Positions 42,445-54,185 of a DNA stretch of 64,000 bases are shown one piece after another. The DNA comes from Asparagopsis taxiformis. Its lineage: Eukaryota; Rhodophyta; Florideophyceae; Bonnemaisoniales; Bonnemaisoniaceae. A program made the translations under genes and the position numbers. The stretch is taken from positions 1 through 64,000 of the forward strand of contig JALQPE010001788.1 in the NCBI GenBank assembly GCA_030407315.1, read 5' to 3'. Below the pieces are notes generated by a model. That model had not been told where the DNA came from and did no database searches. It saw only the letters and a list, made by a program, of their open reading frames with translations. Numbering within the stretch: position 1 is the stretch's first letter; each line of letters opens with the position of its first letter.

Positions 42445-42517
42445 AAGGTAGCGTCAAATGATCTCGCCGCCGATCAAGTAAATGGTATCCGATTACGAGA
42501 CTACCTCAAGATCATCA

Positions 42518-42531
42518 GGTTATGGGACCAG
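42518..42531 (+). promoter_or_regulatory. Primer-binding site of outer Copia element
   Basis: GGTTATGGGACCAG immediately follows the LTR end at 42517. It is again complementary to the initiator tRNA-Met anticodon arm, with one changed base relative to GGTTATGGGCCCAG. Confidence 0.7.
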
Positions 42532-42807
42532 ACCTCCTTGCGCCATCATTCACAACCCGCCCACCTCACTTCACCCATTGATCACGGCGACGCTCACCAG
42601 GCTCACAGTATGAGCCACAGCTATCACAATAGGTTCGCCACCAACTAAACAACGCGCGATCCGACGCGCAGAATTCACCCTGACCCGAGCAAGATTCCTC
42701 CGAGCAGAAGAAGAGCTTCGAAATCTACCCGACGAACTCTACCGGAAAGCTCCGAGCTTTTTGTTGAGTTGAGTCAACTAGAAGCACAAGACTATCACGT
42801 CAACAAC

Positions 42808-45800
42808 ATGACTGATCCAAACGCCACAACATCCTCTACCCTACCATCCCCCATTCCCCTTCCCCCTTCCCTATCCCCTCGGTTTGATATCCCACCTCTT
42901 ACATCTGACAACATCACCCAATGGTGCAACACCATCGAATGCCATGCTACCCTTTACGATCTAACGGATTATCTCAACGATCCACCACCAACTACCCCTG
43001 TCAACCCTACTGCATACAAGATCCACCAACAGAAAACTGCTCTTGCACGCCTCCTCATTATCCCTAATATATCCCCGGAAATACTGCGTGGAGTCAGCCC
43101 TTCCATCATCACAAGCCCAACACCGGTAATATATCAGCACCTGAAGAAAAAGCTATCCGCAATACACCCCAAAAACTCAAGCGCTAACCTCAGGAGACGT
43201 GCAAATCAAATAACTTACGTTCCTAGCACCGCCATCGAAACATATATACAGAAACATACAGAGATTAGGGAACTCATGATACAATCCGAGTACCCACATA
43301 TTGAGGATGAAAGCACCACAGTGGAATTCATACTGAACGGTCTCTACGAAACCCCGGAGTATGCTTCCCTCCTCAGAGACATAGCGAATTACCACAACTT
43401 CCATGACGGTCGACGCCCAACACCGGAACTAGTGACGACCATGCTCATCGAACATGAGCATGCTACATCGGCCAGTCATCAACACCCAATCACATCACCA
43501 CTCCATCCAATTACTTACCCGACAAGAACACCCTCCCTACCACTTCATCCCACGCCAACAATTATCACCACACCTCCCCCCTCCCCTTATTCTTACATTC
43601 CACAGAGGCGACTCGCTCCACCCCCCTCCCCCAACAAATCCCGACATAATAAGCGGTTTGCCCTCCACAAAATCAGGCATCCACCACCAGGCCATCAAGG
43701 CCTATGGTGCACTTTCCATGGCAGCAGTACTCACAACACAAACCAATGTGTCACAAGACAACAAGCTCTCTACCAGCAGCAAGGATCAACTCCATCACCA
43801 TCACAATCTAATCATGCTGCACAAAACATCCTTCCCCTTCCTTACACCTCTGTTCATCCACCCCCCATTCACCCCCAAATTCATCCACCAAATGTCCACT
43901 CTCCCCTTCTCCTTCCACCCCATCCTTCTCCTCAATCCCCACACACTACTCATCCATGCCACAAACTCCTATCTCACCTCCATCGCACTCTTCATATGGC
44001 GAAGCGCACTCCCCCACACATGACAACGGCCGGATGACGTACAACACTAATATCATGTCCCCCAATGAAATAAACTCCACTTCTGATTTGTATCTCCTGG
44101 ACTCGGGCGCGTCACCCACACACACCCGTCAACCATACCTATCCATGGTCGCATATCATTAACTACTATCACCGCATCTGGCCAACAAGCACCGTTGACC
44201 CATCACGGTCCCCTTTCCCTCCAAATATCCCCACAACATACAGTACATATCCCGCACGCCGTCTCCATGCCTAGTGCCAAGCATAACCTCCTCTCTGTAG
44301 GACAACTGGCAAAACACAATGGACGTCATCTTCAAAAAAGATGCAGCATACATAACAAAGCCACAACCTCTCCCTAACAATGCACATGTCATCGCTAAGG
44401 CACCCTGCCACAACAACCTCTATTACCTGCCCACCTCCCCTATAACAAGTCCTGTTCGAGATAAGCACACCCAGTGCCATGGTGCCCGCGCCCTCCCCAC
44501 CACCAAGAGCAACACCAGTCCTAAATCCCACAACACTAGACGGCAACCAAATCCTCCTACAGCCCTACCAAGAGCATTCAATCCCAATACTACAACACCC
44601 CGCCCTTTCCGTCTTTCAGGCACACGCACCGCCAAAACGAGTATCCCCCAACCAACCAAACAAAAATAACAAAAAGTTCACCTTTGCCACGCCCCTTATC
44701 CAGCCAGACCCACACCAAATAAGCCTCCCACCACCACAATACCAGAACACCGTAGCAAAAGACAATACACCAACGACACAACAGCCAAATCCTCCCAAAC
44801 AACAACAGGCATACCCTCATGATGCTTCTCAGCACAAACTTCCAACAAGCAAGATCACCCCACCCACAAACTACCCAACGGCACCACTCATTCAATCAAA
44901 CAATACCCTTTCTCCCGCGAAGAAAAGTATCATCCTCACACCGCCAATTCGACCGAAGGCCACCAAAACCCTCACTGCAAATGACCAAGACTACCACGAA
45001 TGGCACCTGCGGCTTGGTCACTTACACCCCATTCGTATACACCACCTTGCGGTACATGGTCGAGTAAGAGGACTTCCGGACACACTCAAAAACAGTCCGC
45101 CTCCCGATCTTACTTGCACTGGATGTGCAATCGGGAAACAGACGTCGGCTCCGTTCAGACCAAGACCACGCACAGCAAAAATCTGCGCACACTTCCATAC
45201 AGACGTATGTGGCCCCTTCAACCCACCGTCACTGCACAACAATAGATACTTTGCGACCTTCCTGGATGAGCATAGCAGATTCCTTCATGTCCACATATCA
45301 CCCCACAAAAACCAGGCTGCCAGCTACATACAACAACACATCTCAAAATCCACGCTAACACCCCATTCCGAGTCACAGACATTACCATGGACAACGCAAA
45401 GGAATATTTTTCCAACTCCCTTAAGCAGTTCTATAACTCCGAACACATCACGACACACCCGACAATACCTCACAGTCCACAGGAAAATGCCTTAGCCGAA
45501 CGCGTAAACCGCACGCTAATGGAAACTACTCGCTCACTTCTCCTAACGTCCGGCTTACCAACCAAGCTGTGGGACTATGCACTGCATGCCTCGGTTGACT
45601 ACCACAACCACTCACCACACAAGACACATGGACAGACCCCAATAGCTGTATGGACAGGCAAAACACCTGACATCACCACCTTCCTCACCTTTGGACAGCT
45701 CGGACATGTACATGACCGCAAGCCAAAATCCAAACTACAGCCCCGAGCACAACTGTATCACTACATTGGCCGTCTGGATGCAAATCACTACCACATCTAT

Positions 45801-47518
45801 AATGCAAGCGAAGATAAAATCAGCCGCTGCCGCATCCACGATTTCAAGCCATACAACTCCAACACAGACCCTGTGGCGACCAGTATGACCGCGCACACTC
45901 GAACCACAACAACTGCCAACGCACCCAAAAACGAACAAAGTTTCAGCCATCCCACAACACTACAGCAAGCGCGTCAAGCACACGATTCCCATGAATGGTC
46001 TCTATCCTGGAACAAAGAACTGAACTCACTAGAACAGAGAGGTACCATTACCTACATCCCCAAGAGTCAGCTCCCACCAAACACTAAATTGCTCCCCGTC
46101 AAGATGGTTCTTAAAACAAAGACCGACGCCAACGGCAATCCATTAACACGAAAAACAAGGTGTAATCTTCGCGGCGACATGCAAAAACCAAACGAACACT
46201 ACGACCCTGATAACATCACATCACCCGTAGCCGATCGCGATGCCGTACGCACGGCACTAGCTATTGCAGCGGCCCATTCCTACGACGTGCATCAGTGGGA
46301 TATCGAGTCGGCGTTTCTCCACGAAACGTTTGGAGACGACAAACCTCTGTACATCCATCAACCCCCGCGATTTGACGGATCTGTTAAGTATCCTGGATAT
46401 GTGGGCAAAGTCACAGGCAACATTTATGGCGCCAAACAAGCCTGCAGCACCTTCACCCGAGGATTATCCAAACACCTTGAATTGCACAACTTCACACGAC
46501 TTACTAGTGAAAGTTGCACATTTCTCCTTCGCTCTACACAGGACAACACCAAATTTGTCTTCTTTGTGATCACCATAGACGATTTCCTTGTCGTTTCCAA
46601 TTGCCAACAACTCCGCGAAACGGCAAAGCAACATCTGCAATCTAAATATGTGCTCAAAGATCTAGGCCCCGTGGAACACATCCTGGGATGGAAGGTTACC
46701 CGCAACTCAGACTCCATAACTATCACCCAACCAGCTTACATCGACAAGCTTCTCCACCAATTTGGGCTAACTGGTGCCAAGTCTGCAAATTCACCGATTG
46801 CGACAGACATAATCAACACCACAAAACACCTCGACACACCACTCGACACCAAAGCCACAACTACAACTCATTAGTTGGAAGCTTACGATACCTGGCTGAT
46901 TCCACACGCCTGGATATAGCGTACATCACGGGCTATCTGGGAAGATATTCACATCAACCCACAAAGCAGCAATGGCAGGCAGGCCTCCATGTCTTAAGAT
47001 ACCTCAAGGACACCAAAACACGAGGTCTTACATACTCCACAAAGCTAACGAGCACATTAACTGCTTATTCAGATAGCGACTTCGCAGCATGTACGAACAC
47101 TCGACGCTCCACCACGGGAACAGTGATAATGTACAACGGATCCCCCGTTGCTTGGCAATCTAAGAGACAACGATTCGTTGCACCAAGCACGTGGGCAGCC
47201 GAATACGTTGCCGGATATCACACCGCCCAACACGTCAACTGCATTCGACATCTCCTCGCTGACCTCAATCACGCAGAAAACCACCCTACAACGATCAACA
47301 TGGACAACGCCGGTGCAGTAACCACAGCCAACACATCGCACCCTACGCCAAAGTCTAAACACTTGGATGTCAAATACCATTATCTCAAGGAACAAATTAC
47401 ACGCAACAGGATCACCGTGAAACACATCCCATCGGAACAAAATGCTGCGGATGTCCTAACTAAAGCACTAAAACCAGCTCAGTTCCGACAACAAGTTAAG
47501 CTCCTCCGGCTTTCTTAG
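42808..47518 (+). pseudogene. gag-pol: Frameshifted Copia gag-pol of the outer element
   Basis: Gag starts at ATG 42808 (MTDPNATTSS) and includes the knuckle CTFHGSSTHNTNQC, ending at 44037. The protease core LLDSGASPTHT is in another frame (about 44090), followed by two more frame changes before GAG-pre-integrase/integrase (WHLRLGHLH, HTDVCGPF) in 44479-45380. Integrase MDNAKEYF and the reverse transcriptase with ITIDDFLVVS continue from 45387 to 46874, and RNase H (AYSDSDFAA) is in a further frame to 47518. About 60% identity to the inner polyprotein by eye makes them separate families of one clade. At least five frame changes rule out a working product from this copy. Confidence 0.93.
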
Positions 47519-47585
47519 ACACGCCACGCGGCGACTGTCGGAAGATCAATCCGTACAACGTGTCGTATCTCCAAAAACCTCCGCT

Positions 47586-47709
47586 TGTCGGAAGATCATA
47601 CCAATACAATAATTCATTACAGTAGACTCAGTATTTAAGGTAGCATCAAATGATCTCGCCGCCGATCAAGTAAATGGTATCCGATTACGAGACTACCTCA
47701 AGATCATCA
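47586..47709 (+). repeat. 3' LTR of outer Copia element
   Basis: 124 bp from TGTCGGAAGATCATACC to AGATCATCA. It matches the split 5' LTR except for A in place of G in the TAGCATCAAATG block. Confidence 0.95.
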
Positions 47710-47714
47710 TACTT

Positions 47715-48308
47715 TTGTCATACAACTCGATTTGAATGATCTCAATTTCATCCTGAGACGTGGCACAACACATCAGAATTGAATCTAACGAATTCGGTAC
47801 TGTATTGCTACTGGCTGCGCCCATACACTCATCGGCCACTACACATGGCTAGAAAGCGTTTGCTACTCGTTTGATGAAATGTTTTCTGTTCTCGCGGCCC
47901 GCAAACCAAGCCAGTACTGTATTTTAACATTAGAGGGTTTTGGAATCCCGCCGGTAGGAATTTTGTAGGATAGTCGGGGGCCGTATTTCTAATAATACGA
48001 TCGCTGAACAGTTGAACTGTTTGCGGGGGCCGAACTTGCCAAAGCTCATGATACAGAAAGTTTTTTAGCACCGTAGTCAAAGTTTCACAGTTTTGAAGTT
48101 TTGAAGTTAATGCAAGGAAAATTCTAGACGTCGCGGGGGTTTCACGGACTTTGCGCCGCGTTACATCGCTTCAATATTGACAGCTATCTATAGACAAAGT
48201 TTGATCCAGATGTGGATCGAACTGATACCGAACTGAAATGTCAGATGCCAGTGTCTGATCAAAGGCTACAGGAAAAAGTACAACTACATAGCTCATCCCC
48301 AAACCGAT
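47715..48308. other. Flank between the Copia nest and the Myb/SANT-like gene
   Basis: Before the Copia insertions this sequence continued directly from the upstream region of NLR-like gene B, so the two divergent genes were about 1.6 kb apart start to start (roughly 960 bp of this plus the gene B leader). It presumably contains the promoter of the downstream gene. No other feature is seen. Confidence 0.45.
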
Positions 48309-49454
48309 ATGTCTTCTTCAGACAACAGCTCCAGGATTCTTATATCCTCGCTTATAGGTGACGAAGCCAATTTGCATACGGGAACCATCACAATAGGGCC
48401 AGGAACAGAGCAGATGATCGAAATACCACTGGTATCAGAAGACATTCCCATAGATCTTGACGCTGACACAGGGATAATGCTAACAGCTGATAACAATAGG
48501 AATAGCGAGCTAGAGTCTGATGGTGATCTGAATGAGGGGGTCCAGTCCCGTGAAAAAGGTCGGAGAAGGGTATTCGATGTTTTGCAAGATATTTTGCTCG
48601 TGAAAGAAGTGTTAGGAACCAAAGTTCATTTGGGTGGAAAGAGGGACAAGAGGCATGTCTTTGATGCAATTTCGGAGACACTGAACAGATCAGGAAAATT
48701 ACCATGGATGACGGACAGCAAGCACTGCAGAGAAAGACTCAAGGTTATAATTACAAAACATAAGGAAAAAAGGGGACTTAGAGTTCGCCGCAGAGGTGGA
48801 GCTCTGGAGCTTTCTAATTTGTGCTCGCGAATGATAGAAGAGAAGGAAGTGGATGAACATAGGATAGCCGAGGAGAGGCGTGAAAATGAGGCTCGTGAAG
48901 TACGCAGAAGCTCGTTTGCTTCGGAGCTTCGGGACAGGGAAATTTCCAGAGTCAGAACAGTGGTTGATCTTCTTCCAGGAGACGAAGATAATTCTGCTAG
49001 CACTCCGCGAACTCGTACCACTCGCAACTCTAGAAGACCTACACCTTTTAGTGAAAGGTATAATCCGCTTGAAGCAAACCAGGAAGCTGTAAGGTTAATA
49101 CAGAACTATGAGGAGTTCGCGAGGGCCTCTACTGAGCGCAATGAACGGAGTGAGAATAAAAGGCTGGAAATAGAAACAGCACGTCATGAAGTAGAGACAA
49201 ATGCGATCACCAGAAGGTTGGAATTAGACGAAAGAAATGCTGCAGCAGAGGAAAGGAAGGTAGAAATGGAGAGAATGAAAGAAGAGAGGGAAACAAGAAG
49301 GGAAAACAGAGAGGAGAGAAGGGGGAAAAGGGAAGAAGAGAGAGAAATCAGAGAGGCGCAGAGAGCAGAAAAGGAAGCAGAGGCCTGCGAATCCTTTTTC
49401 AAAATGCAGGAATCAATGTTACAGCTGGTTCGTGCTGTTTTAGAAAAGGACTAA
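48309..49454 (+). CDS. Myb/SANT-like DNA-binding coiled-coil protein
   Basis: A 381-residue protein from ATG 48309. Residues about 85-160 resemble a Myb/SANT-like trihelix domain: a DVLQDILLVKEVLG helix, then HVFDAISETLNRSG, then SKHCRERLKVIITKHKEKR before a basic patch. The C-terminal 150 residues are an Arg/Glu-rich coiled coil with repeats such as REENREERRGKREEEREI. Likely nuclear and DNA-binding. Such proteins occur as the second gene of Harbinger transposons and as domesticated derivatives, but no Harbinger transposase is nearby. AATAAA at 49480-49485 marks the probable 3' end. No frame damage. Confidence 0.65.
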   Translation: MSSSDNSSRILISSLIGDEANLHTGTITIGPGTEQMIEIPLVSEDIPIDLDADTGIMLTADNNRNSELESDGDLNEGVQSREKGRRRVFDVLQDILLVKEVLGTKVHLGGKRDKRHVFDAISETLNRSGKLPWMTDSKHCRERLKVIITKHKEKRGLRVRRRGGALELSNLCSRMIEEKEVDEHRIAEERRENEAREVRRSSFASELRDREISRVRTVVDLLPGDEDNSASTPRTRTTRNSRRPTPFSERYNPLEANQEAVRLIQNYEEFARASTERNERSENKRLEIETARHEVETNAITRRLELDERNAAAEERKVEMERMKEERETRRENREERRGKREEEREIREAQRAEKEAEACESFFKMQESMLQLVRAVLEKD

Positions 49455-49634
49455 TAACTAATTCGTTCCGCTCCTTTCCAATAAAGTTAGTCATGGCTGG
49501 GCTCGTGAAGAACCCTTTTGTCCTTCCTGGAACTGCCTGGCGCAGTCAACATTTGGAGATGGATAAAAAGTAGTTCATAATCAGAATTCGTAAATTTGCT
49601 CGTTTTTTGACTCTATCCAAGTACGGCGAGGCAT

Positions 49635-49747
49635 TGTCGGATGATCATACCTAACTAACAACTGTAAGCAGAACGTATAGTATTTATAGGCGACCACACT
49701 CGCCATCGGAAGTAAAGTTTGTGACATCGTTGACCTCGACGATTACA
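49635..49747 (+). repeat. 5' LTR of a third Copia element
   Basis: 113 bp, TGTCGGATGATCATACC to CGACGATTACA, followed by the primer-binding-type sequence GGTTATGGTCCCAGC. TATA-like AGTATTTATAGG lies in the middle. Flanking sequence to the left is GGCAT. Confidence 0.85.
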
Positions 49748-50093
49748 GGTTATGGTCCCAGCTCGCTAACCACTTCTCCAACACCGCCCGCCCTCTCCTC
49801 CCCACCCGCCCATCACCCCTTTTACACACCGTGCGACGCCCTAAACCGCCGGATGCCACCCACAAACCACAACACACACCTCCCTCGCACACCCACCACT
49901 CACTTCCTCGTACCTCACCCAAAATTGCTCACACACCCCAACCCTTGCCCTTACTTCCCCTCTTACAGCGCGAACATCGCGGCGACGAAGATACGTGAGA
50001 CACCGTGAGAGACAACTGGAACTTGACCGTCTCCCAGACGATCTGCTCGCACAAGCCACGTACGAAGCGGAACCTGACACTCCCAACGACCCA

Positions 50094-50412
50094 ATGACAA
50101 GACAACAGCACCCCACACCAACCCCATCCCCATCCTCGGCACCGACCCCCACTCCTCCAACATCCATTCCCCACTTCGACTTCGCGCCCTTGACGCACAC
50201 AAACCTTATTCAATGGTCCCTCAGTGTGGAAAGTCATGCCTCCATCCATAACATCCTCCCTTACATACTCGGCCCGACACCACCCACCCCACAGGATCCT
50301 GCAGAGTCGAATCGTCACCAATACAACCTCTCATTGGCACGCCTCCTCATCGTACCCCACATATCCCCCGCGGTACTCAAGACCATCAGCCCAACCATCC
50401 TTTCCGGGAGCC
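50094..50412 (+). pseudogene. gag: Truncated Copia gag of the third element
   Basis: From ATG 50094 the frame encodes a gag N-terminus (FDFAPLTHTNLIQWSLSVES and LLIVPHISPAVLK) clearly homologous to the inner element (IPLLTQHNLIQWCHTVES). Homology stops near 50412, after TILSGS, where unrelated sequence begins; the frame then ends at 50573. The rest of the element is absent, so this is an LTR plus partial gag. Confidence 0.85.
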
Positions 50413-50740
50413 CTTGCGGGAAACCTTCTACGATAGTAGTCGACCCTTGCAGCACACAGTGTCATCAGTCCGGAGTTCCCTCACAGACCTCTACTGCCCA
50501 GACCTGTTTCCTTAGCCTAAGTCAAGGCTTACTTACCAGGAATGACACAACCGATTATGGCTGGAACTGTTAGCTCGTCCGAAGACTCCCCGTCTGCTGC
50601 CACGAGGAGGCCAGTTCCATGAGGATGAGTCTTCCAAAAAAGAACATCACCCTCGTCCTATTAGCCTTATAAGACGCAGACAACATCAGAGGCGGCACAG
50701 CCCAAGATTGCCAGTCCCAATTCTCGTTCAAAAAACTTAG

Positions 50741-52359
50741 CCAATTTGGTGGCCCAGCATCTCCTGTGCCGAAAATTCCCGCACTCACTTCTGATATACG
50801 TCCAGACGTGTTTCGCACTTGTACGCATCAGGGAAGGCGTCACGGAAGGTTGACACTACGCTACTTGTGTACCGCGTCGTCCGAAATAGCGAGTAGTGTT
50901 TGTTGTATAGTTGTGGAGTATGCGTCTAGTGGTTTGTAAAGCTTGCAGAACGGGATAGGGATGTGGGTGGCCCTATTTTATGAATACATGAGTACTAATA
51001 TTCAGGGTTGACAAAGCGGAAAGGCATACGCTCATACATGTTTGAGATTGCATAGTGGAGAAAATATTTACATCGAAATTTACATGGAGCAGATGGAGGT
51101 TTTAAGGATGAGGTATGAGAGGAAGAAAATTTTCTGTGGTATGAGGATGTGTTCTGTGGGGGGATGGAATCTTGGGATGGTACAGGGGGAGGTGGAAATG
51201 TATGGAGTGCGGGTTTAGATTGGAGTGTGATTCGGAGAGGAGTGCCGACGAGCATAATATGGGGATTAGGGAGACGCTGCGGGGTGTTGGAGTAGTGAGG
51301 GCGGAGGAGGTGTTTAGGTGGGACCGTAGGAGGGTGCGGTTGAAGGCGCCGAGAGGAGGGAGTTTTAGGAAAGTGAGGAGAAAGAGGGGGTGGGGGTGGC
51401 GTCTGTTCTGGCTGTGGTGAGTGGGGATGTGATGGAGAAGAAGGGGGTTATTGTATTTGGGGAGGGAGGGGAGTGGGAGGAAGGGTGCGAAGTGGGGGGT
51501 TGATATGTGTTTCAGAGCGGGGAGGTTTCTGGGGAGACGGAGGGGGTGCCACCCCGCAGTGCGGGAGCGTGGGCCGGTGGTGGTGGTGTATACGGTATCG
51601 AATATGCGGATGGCGTGGGGGGCATGGAGCAGGTCGGGTACGGGATGGGGAGTGAGAGGTTTTGGAAGAGTAAGCTGCAGGGGAAGTTTGTGGAGAGGGC
51701 GAAGGAGATGGGTTGAAGGTAGAGGAGAGAGGGTATTGAAGAACAATACGTTGCAAAGGTGTTGGGGGAGAGCATGGTCGAGGAGATAGGGGGTGTTTTT
51801 CCCTATTCTGAGGTAGTATGAGGACTGGTTATACGAAATCTGTACGGTAGAGCAGAAAAGTAGGTATGGAATGGAGGTGGGCACCGTGGAAGCGGGGATA
51901 GATAGCTGAAAATGCGTGCTAGAGTGGTATTGGGGGTGTTTGAGGTACATTACGGGGGAGGTGAGCACCAACTGGAAGGGGGTGTGAGCGAGAGGATGAA
52001 AAAATTAAAGACAAAATTGGAGTCGACCGACAAGGAAAAATAGAGTGGTCGCCGTGATGGAAGCGGACATCCATGTCGAGCACGGCGGCAGAAATTTCTG
52101 GGCTCGAAATTTTTGAATTTCTGAACCGGCGCCCGTCCTAGGTTGACATAGACATGGTGGAAGTCCATCCCGAGGGGGACATCCGTGGTACTAGAAACAA
52201 TGAATGTCGTCCTAGTAATACTAGACGTACTAGACCGCATGGACGTCCGGTTCTAGGCGGACATCCAAAAGTACTGGAGAACATGGACGTCCGCCTAGTA
52301 ATACTAGGTGTACTAGAGGTTGTGGACGTCCGCGTCCATTTCTGAGAACACAGACGAAG
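50741..52359 (+). repeat. 1.6-kb unclassified dispersed repeat, copy 1
   Basis: This segment matches 61440-63078 in reverse orientation over its whole length. One end (52160-52359) consists of irregular 40-bp repeats with GGACGTCC, CTAGTAATACTAG and TACTAG palindromes and stops at AACACAGACGAA. The other end is GGCCCAGCATCTCCTGTGCC. The middle has a strong strand bias (purine-rich on the plus strand), producing long but Pro/Ser-rich minus-strand frames (289 codons at 51102-51971) that are broken in copy 2. No transposase or tRNA-like head is recognised. Confidence 0.9.
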
Positions 52360-53480
52360 GTGTGTCTAGAAGTGAAGGTGACGGGTCCGTGATTTGAGGC
52401 AAGTGTGTGCACAGAGACAAGGTCGTGGGTGAGCTCTGGGGTTACGACCACGTTACTGATGTTGAGCATCAATGTTGGTGTCTTGATCTTTGCATTTCCA
52501 GAGTGGGTTATTGCGTCACTATTGTTAGCTGCTGTCTTTGTGAACTGGTTGTGACGTACCGGTTTCATTCCGTTTTGTGGGGTGTTGAAATGTGATGGGT
52601 CTGCATCTGAGTCGAGTACAATCAACTTACGTTCAGATTCAGATATGTTTAAGTTGTCCTCGTAGATTGGGAAGGATGGGTCGTGTTCATGTGATTCTCA
52701 TGGTTGTTGGGGTATGCAGTGATCTCGTGTGCTTTGGTGATGGACGACGCGCGTTGAGCACGACATTCTCTATTGCTGTGATAGGGGGATTTGTGGTAGG
52801 TGCACCATTTTTGTCCAACGCGACGGGGCGGATTGTAGCGATTCGATCGGAGATTCCATGGAGTAGTGTAGTTCCTGTCTCTGAGGTTCATGTAATTCTG
52901 GCGAGGTTGTTGCAGGTAGTATAGGTTCTTGGGGGTGTTAGTGAGCTTGCGTGCTCGGATGTTGGTTGTGGCGCGTTTGATGCGTATGTTGAACTCTGCT
53001 ATGGTGGCGGATGGAGTCTGAATCATAATTTCATGGGTGGTTTGTAGTTCTAGGTTGTGTTGGATGCCTTGGATCATTTATTGGATTGTGGTGTCTTCTT
53101 CTTGGATGCGTGGGAATTTGGCGTTTCACATGGTGAGGCGCATTTGAGCGTGTTGCGCGATGTAGTCGTCAATTTCGTTGATGTTTCGTAGCGTAATTCT
53201 GCGAGCGTTTGAGTCCAGTATGCTGTGGTCGATGGATGTGAGTTCATGAACATGATTGAGGATTTGTTTCGTGAGGAGGTATGGCGGGAACTGGAGGTTT
53301 TCCTCAGTCAGATGATCGATAATACTCTGGAGAAGACTGGATAGTATGATTTGTGTGAGTCGTTCTCGCTGGCGTTTGAATTCCGTGAATTCTGCAGGGT
53401 CTTGCGGCGCTGTCGTTGATGCTTCGAGGAAGTGTTCGAGCTTCAGGTCGTGTGTTATGACTTGTAAATTACGATGCCAG
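52360..53480 (-). pseudogene. Copia gag-protease relic
   Basis: Reading on the minus strand from 53480: a gag stretch with DPAEFTEFKRQRERL and an LLTKQILNHVHEL block closely related to the element at 60080, two in-frame stops near 53120 and 53080, a CHHC knuckle (CTYHKSPYHSNREC, about 52795), then a protease-like VLDSDADPSHF (Gly of DSGA replaced by Asp). It is cut at 52360 by the 1.6-kb repeat. Confidence 0.8.
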
Positions 53481-54185
53481 TCAGATGCGTCCTGCGGTTA
53501 GAGCGTTGGGAGCGTTGGGAGCGAGAAGGAATTCATTTTCGTTGCATGAGGATCGGTGCGCAGGGTGATGGAGAAAGGGCCGATAACCTGTTAGAACGTG
53601 AGAGACCGATGCCTCCTTCTTTACTTTCGATCCTATGTGCCACTATATACATTGCTCTTGCTGCTGTTGGTATGTTGAGGTGCCTCGTCCGTTCCGTGCC
53701 GACACTGTTGGTCGAGTGCTTTGGTTAAAGAGTTAGAATCCTGACAACATTTCAAGCTTCTCCGAAGCTCTAATCTGCCATGCCACACCGACATCACCCT
53801 GTAGATATTCGAGCACTTCAAGCGCTATGGGAATGTATTGGTACAAACCAGCTGGGAATCGAACTGACACTATCTTCAAGCCGAAACGTTCAATAACAGG
53901 AACGTTGAAATAATTAAGACATTGAACAATCTAGTCCGTTCATACATTAATGGCTCACAATGCAGTGCACGGAATTTTATTGTCACAACACTCATGAGCA
54001 TGGCAATTCCACTGATTCGTTCCGCTTCAACGAAGCTCAGAGCATCATTACCTTCCCCATAACCGTCAGAATACATTACAGGCGACGAATTCATTGCGGC
54101 ACCCATCATTGTTCATCTATGTGCCAATATTGGTGCGAAATTTCAATGTCGACGCGAAATCTTATACAGACAGCATATTTCAAAG
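53481..54185. other. Non-coding spacer
   Basis: About 700 bp between the Copia relic and the Tc1/mariner relic. No supported gene or repeat is recognised; any Copia LTR expected at this side could not be identified. Confidence 0.35.

Larger units (their letters stand above)
37103..47709 (+). mobile_element. Copia element 2 (outer), interrupted and frameshifted
   Basis: The 5' LTR is split into 37103-37158 and 42450-42517 by insertion of another Copia element; the 3' LTR is 47586-47709. Both LTRs are 124 bp when rejoined and differ at one site. The element is flanked by the 5-bp duplication TACTT at 37098-37102 and 47710-47714. Its primer-binding region GGTTATGGGACCAG follows the 5' LTR at 42518. 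The internal region encodes gag and pol but changes frame at least five times. Confidence 0.93.

Noticed and set aside
51102..51971. 289-codon minus-strand frame in the 1.6-kb repeat
   Set aside because: It is Pro/Ser/Leu/His-rich, follows the strand composition bias, has no motif and is broken by indels in the second copy.
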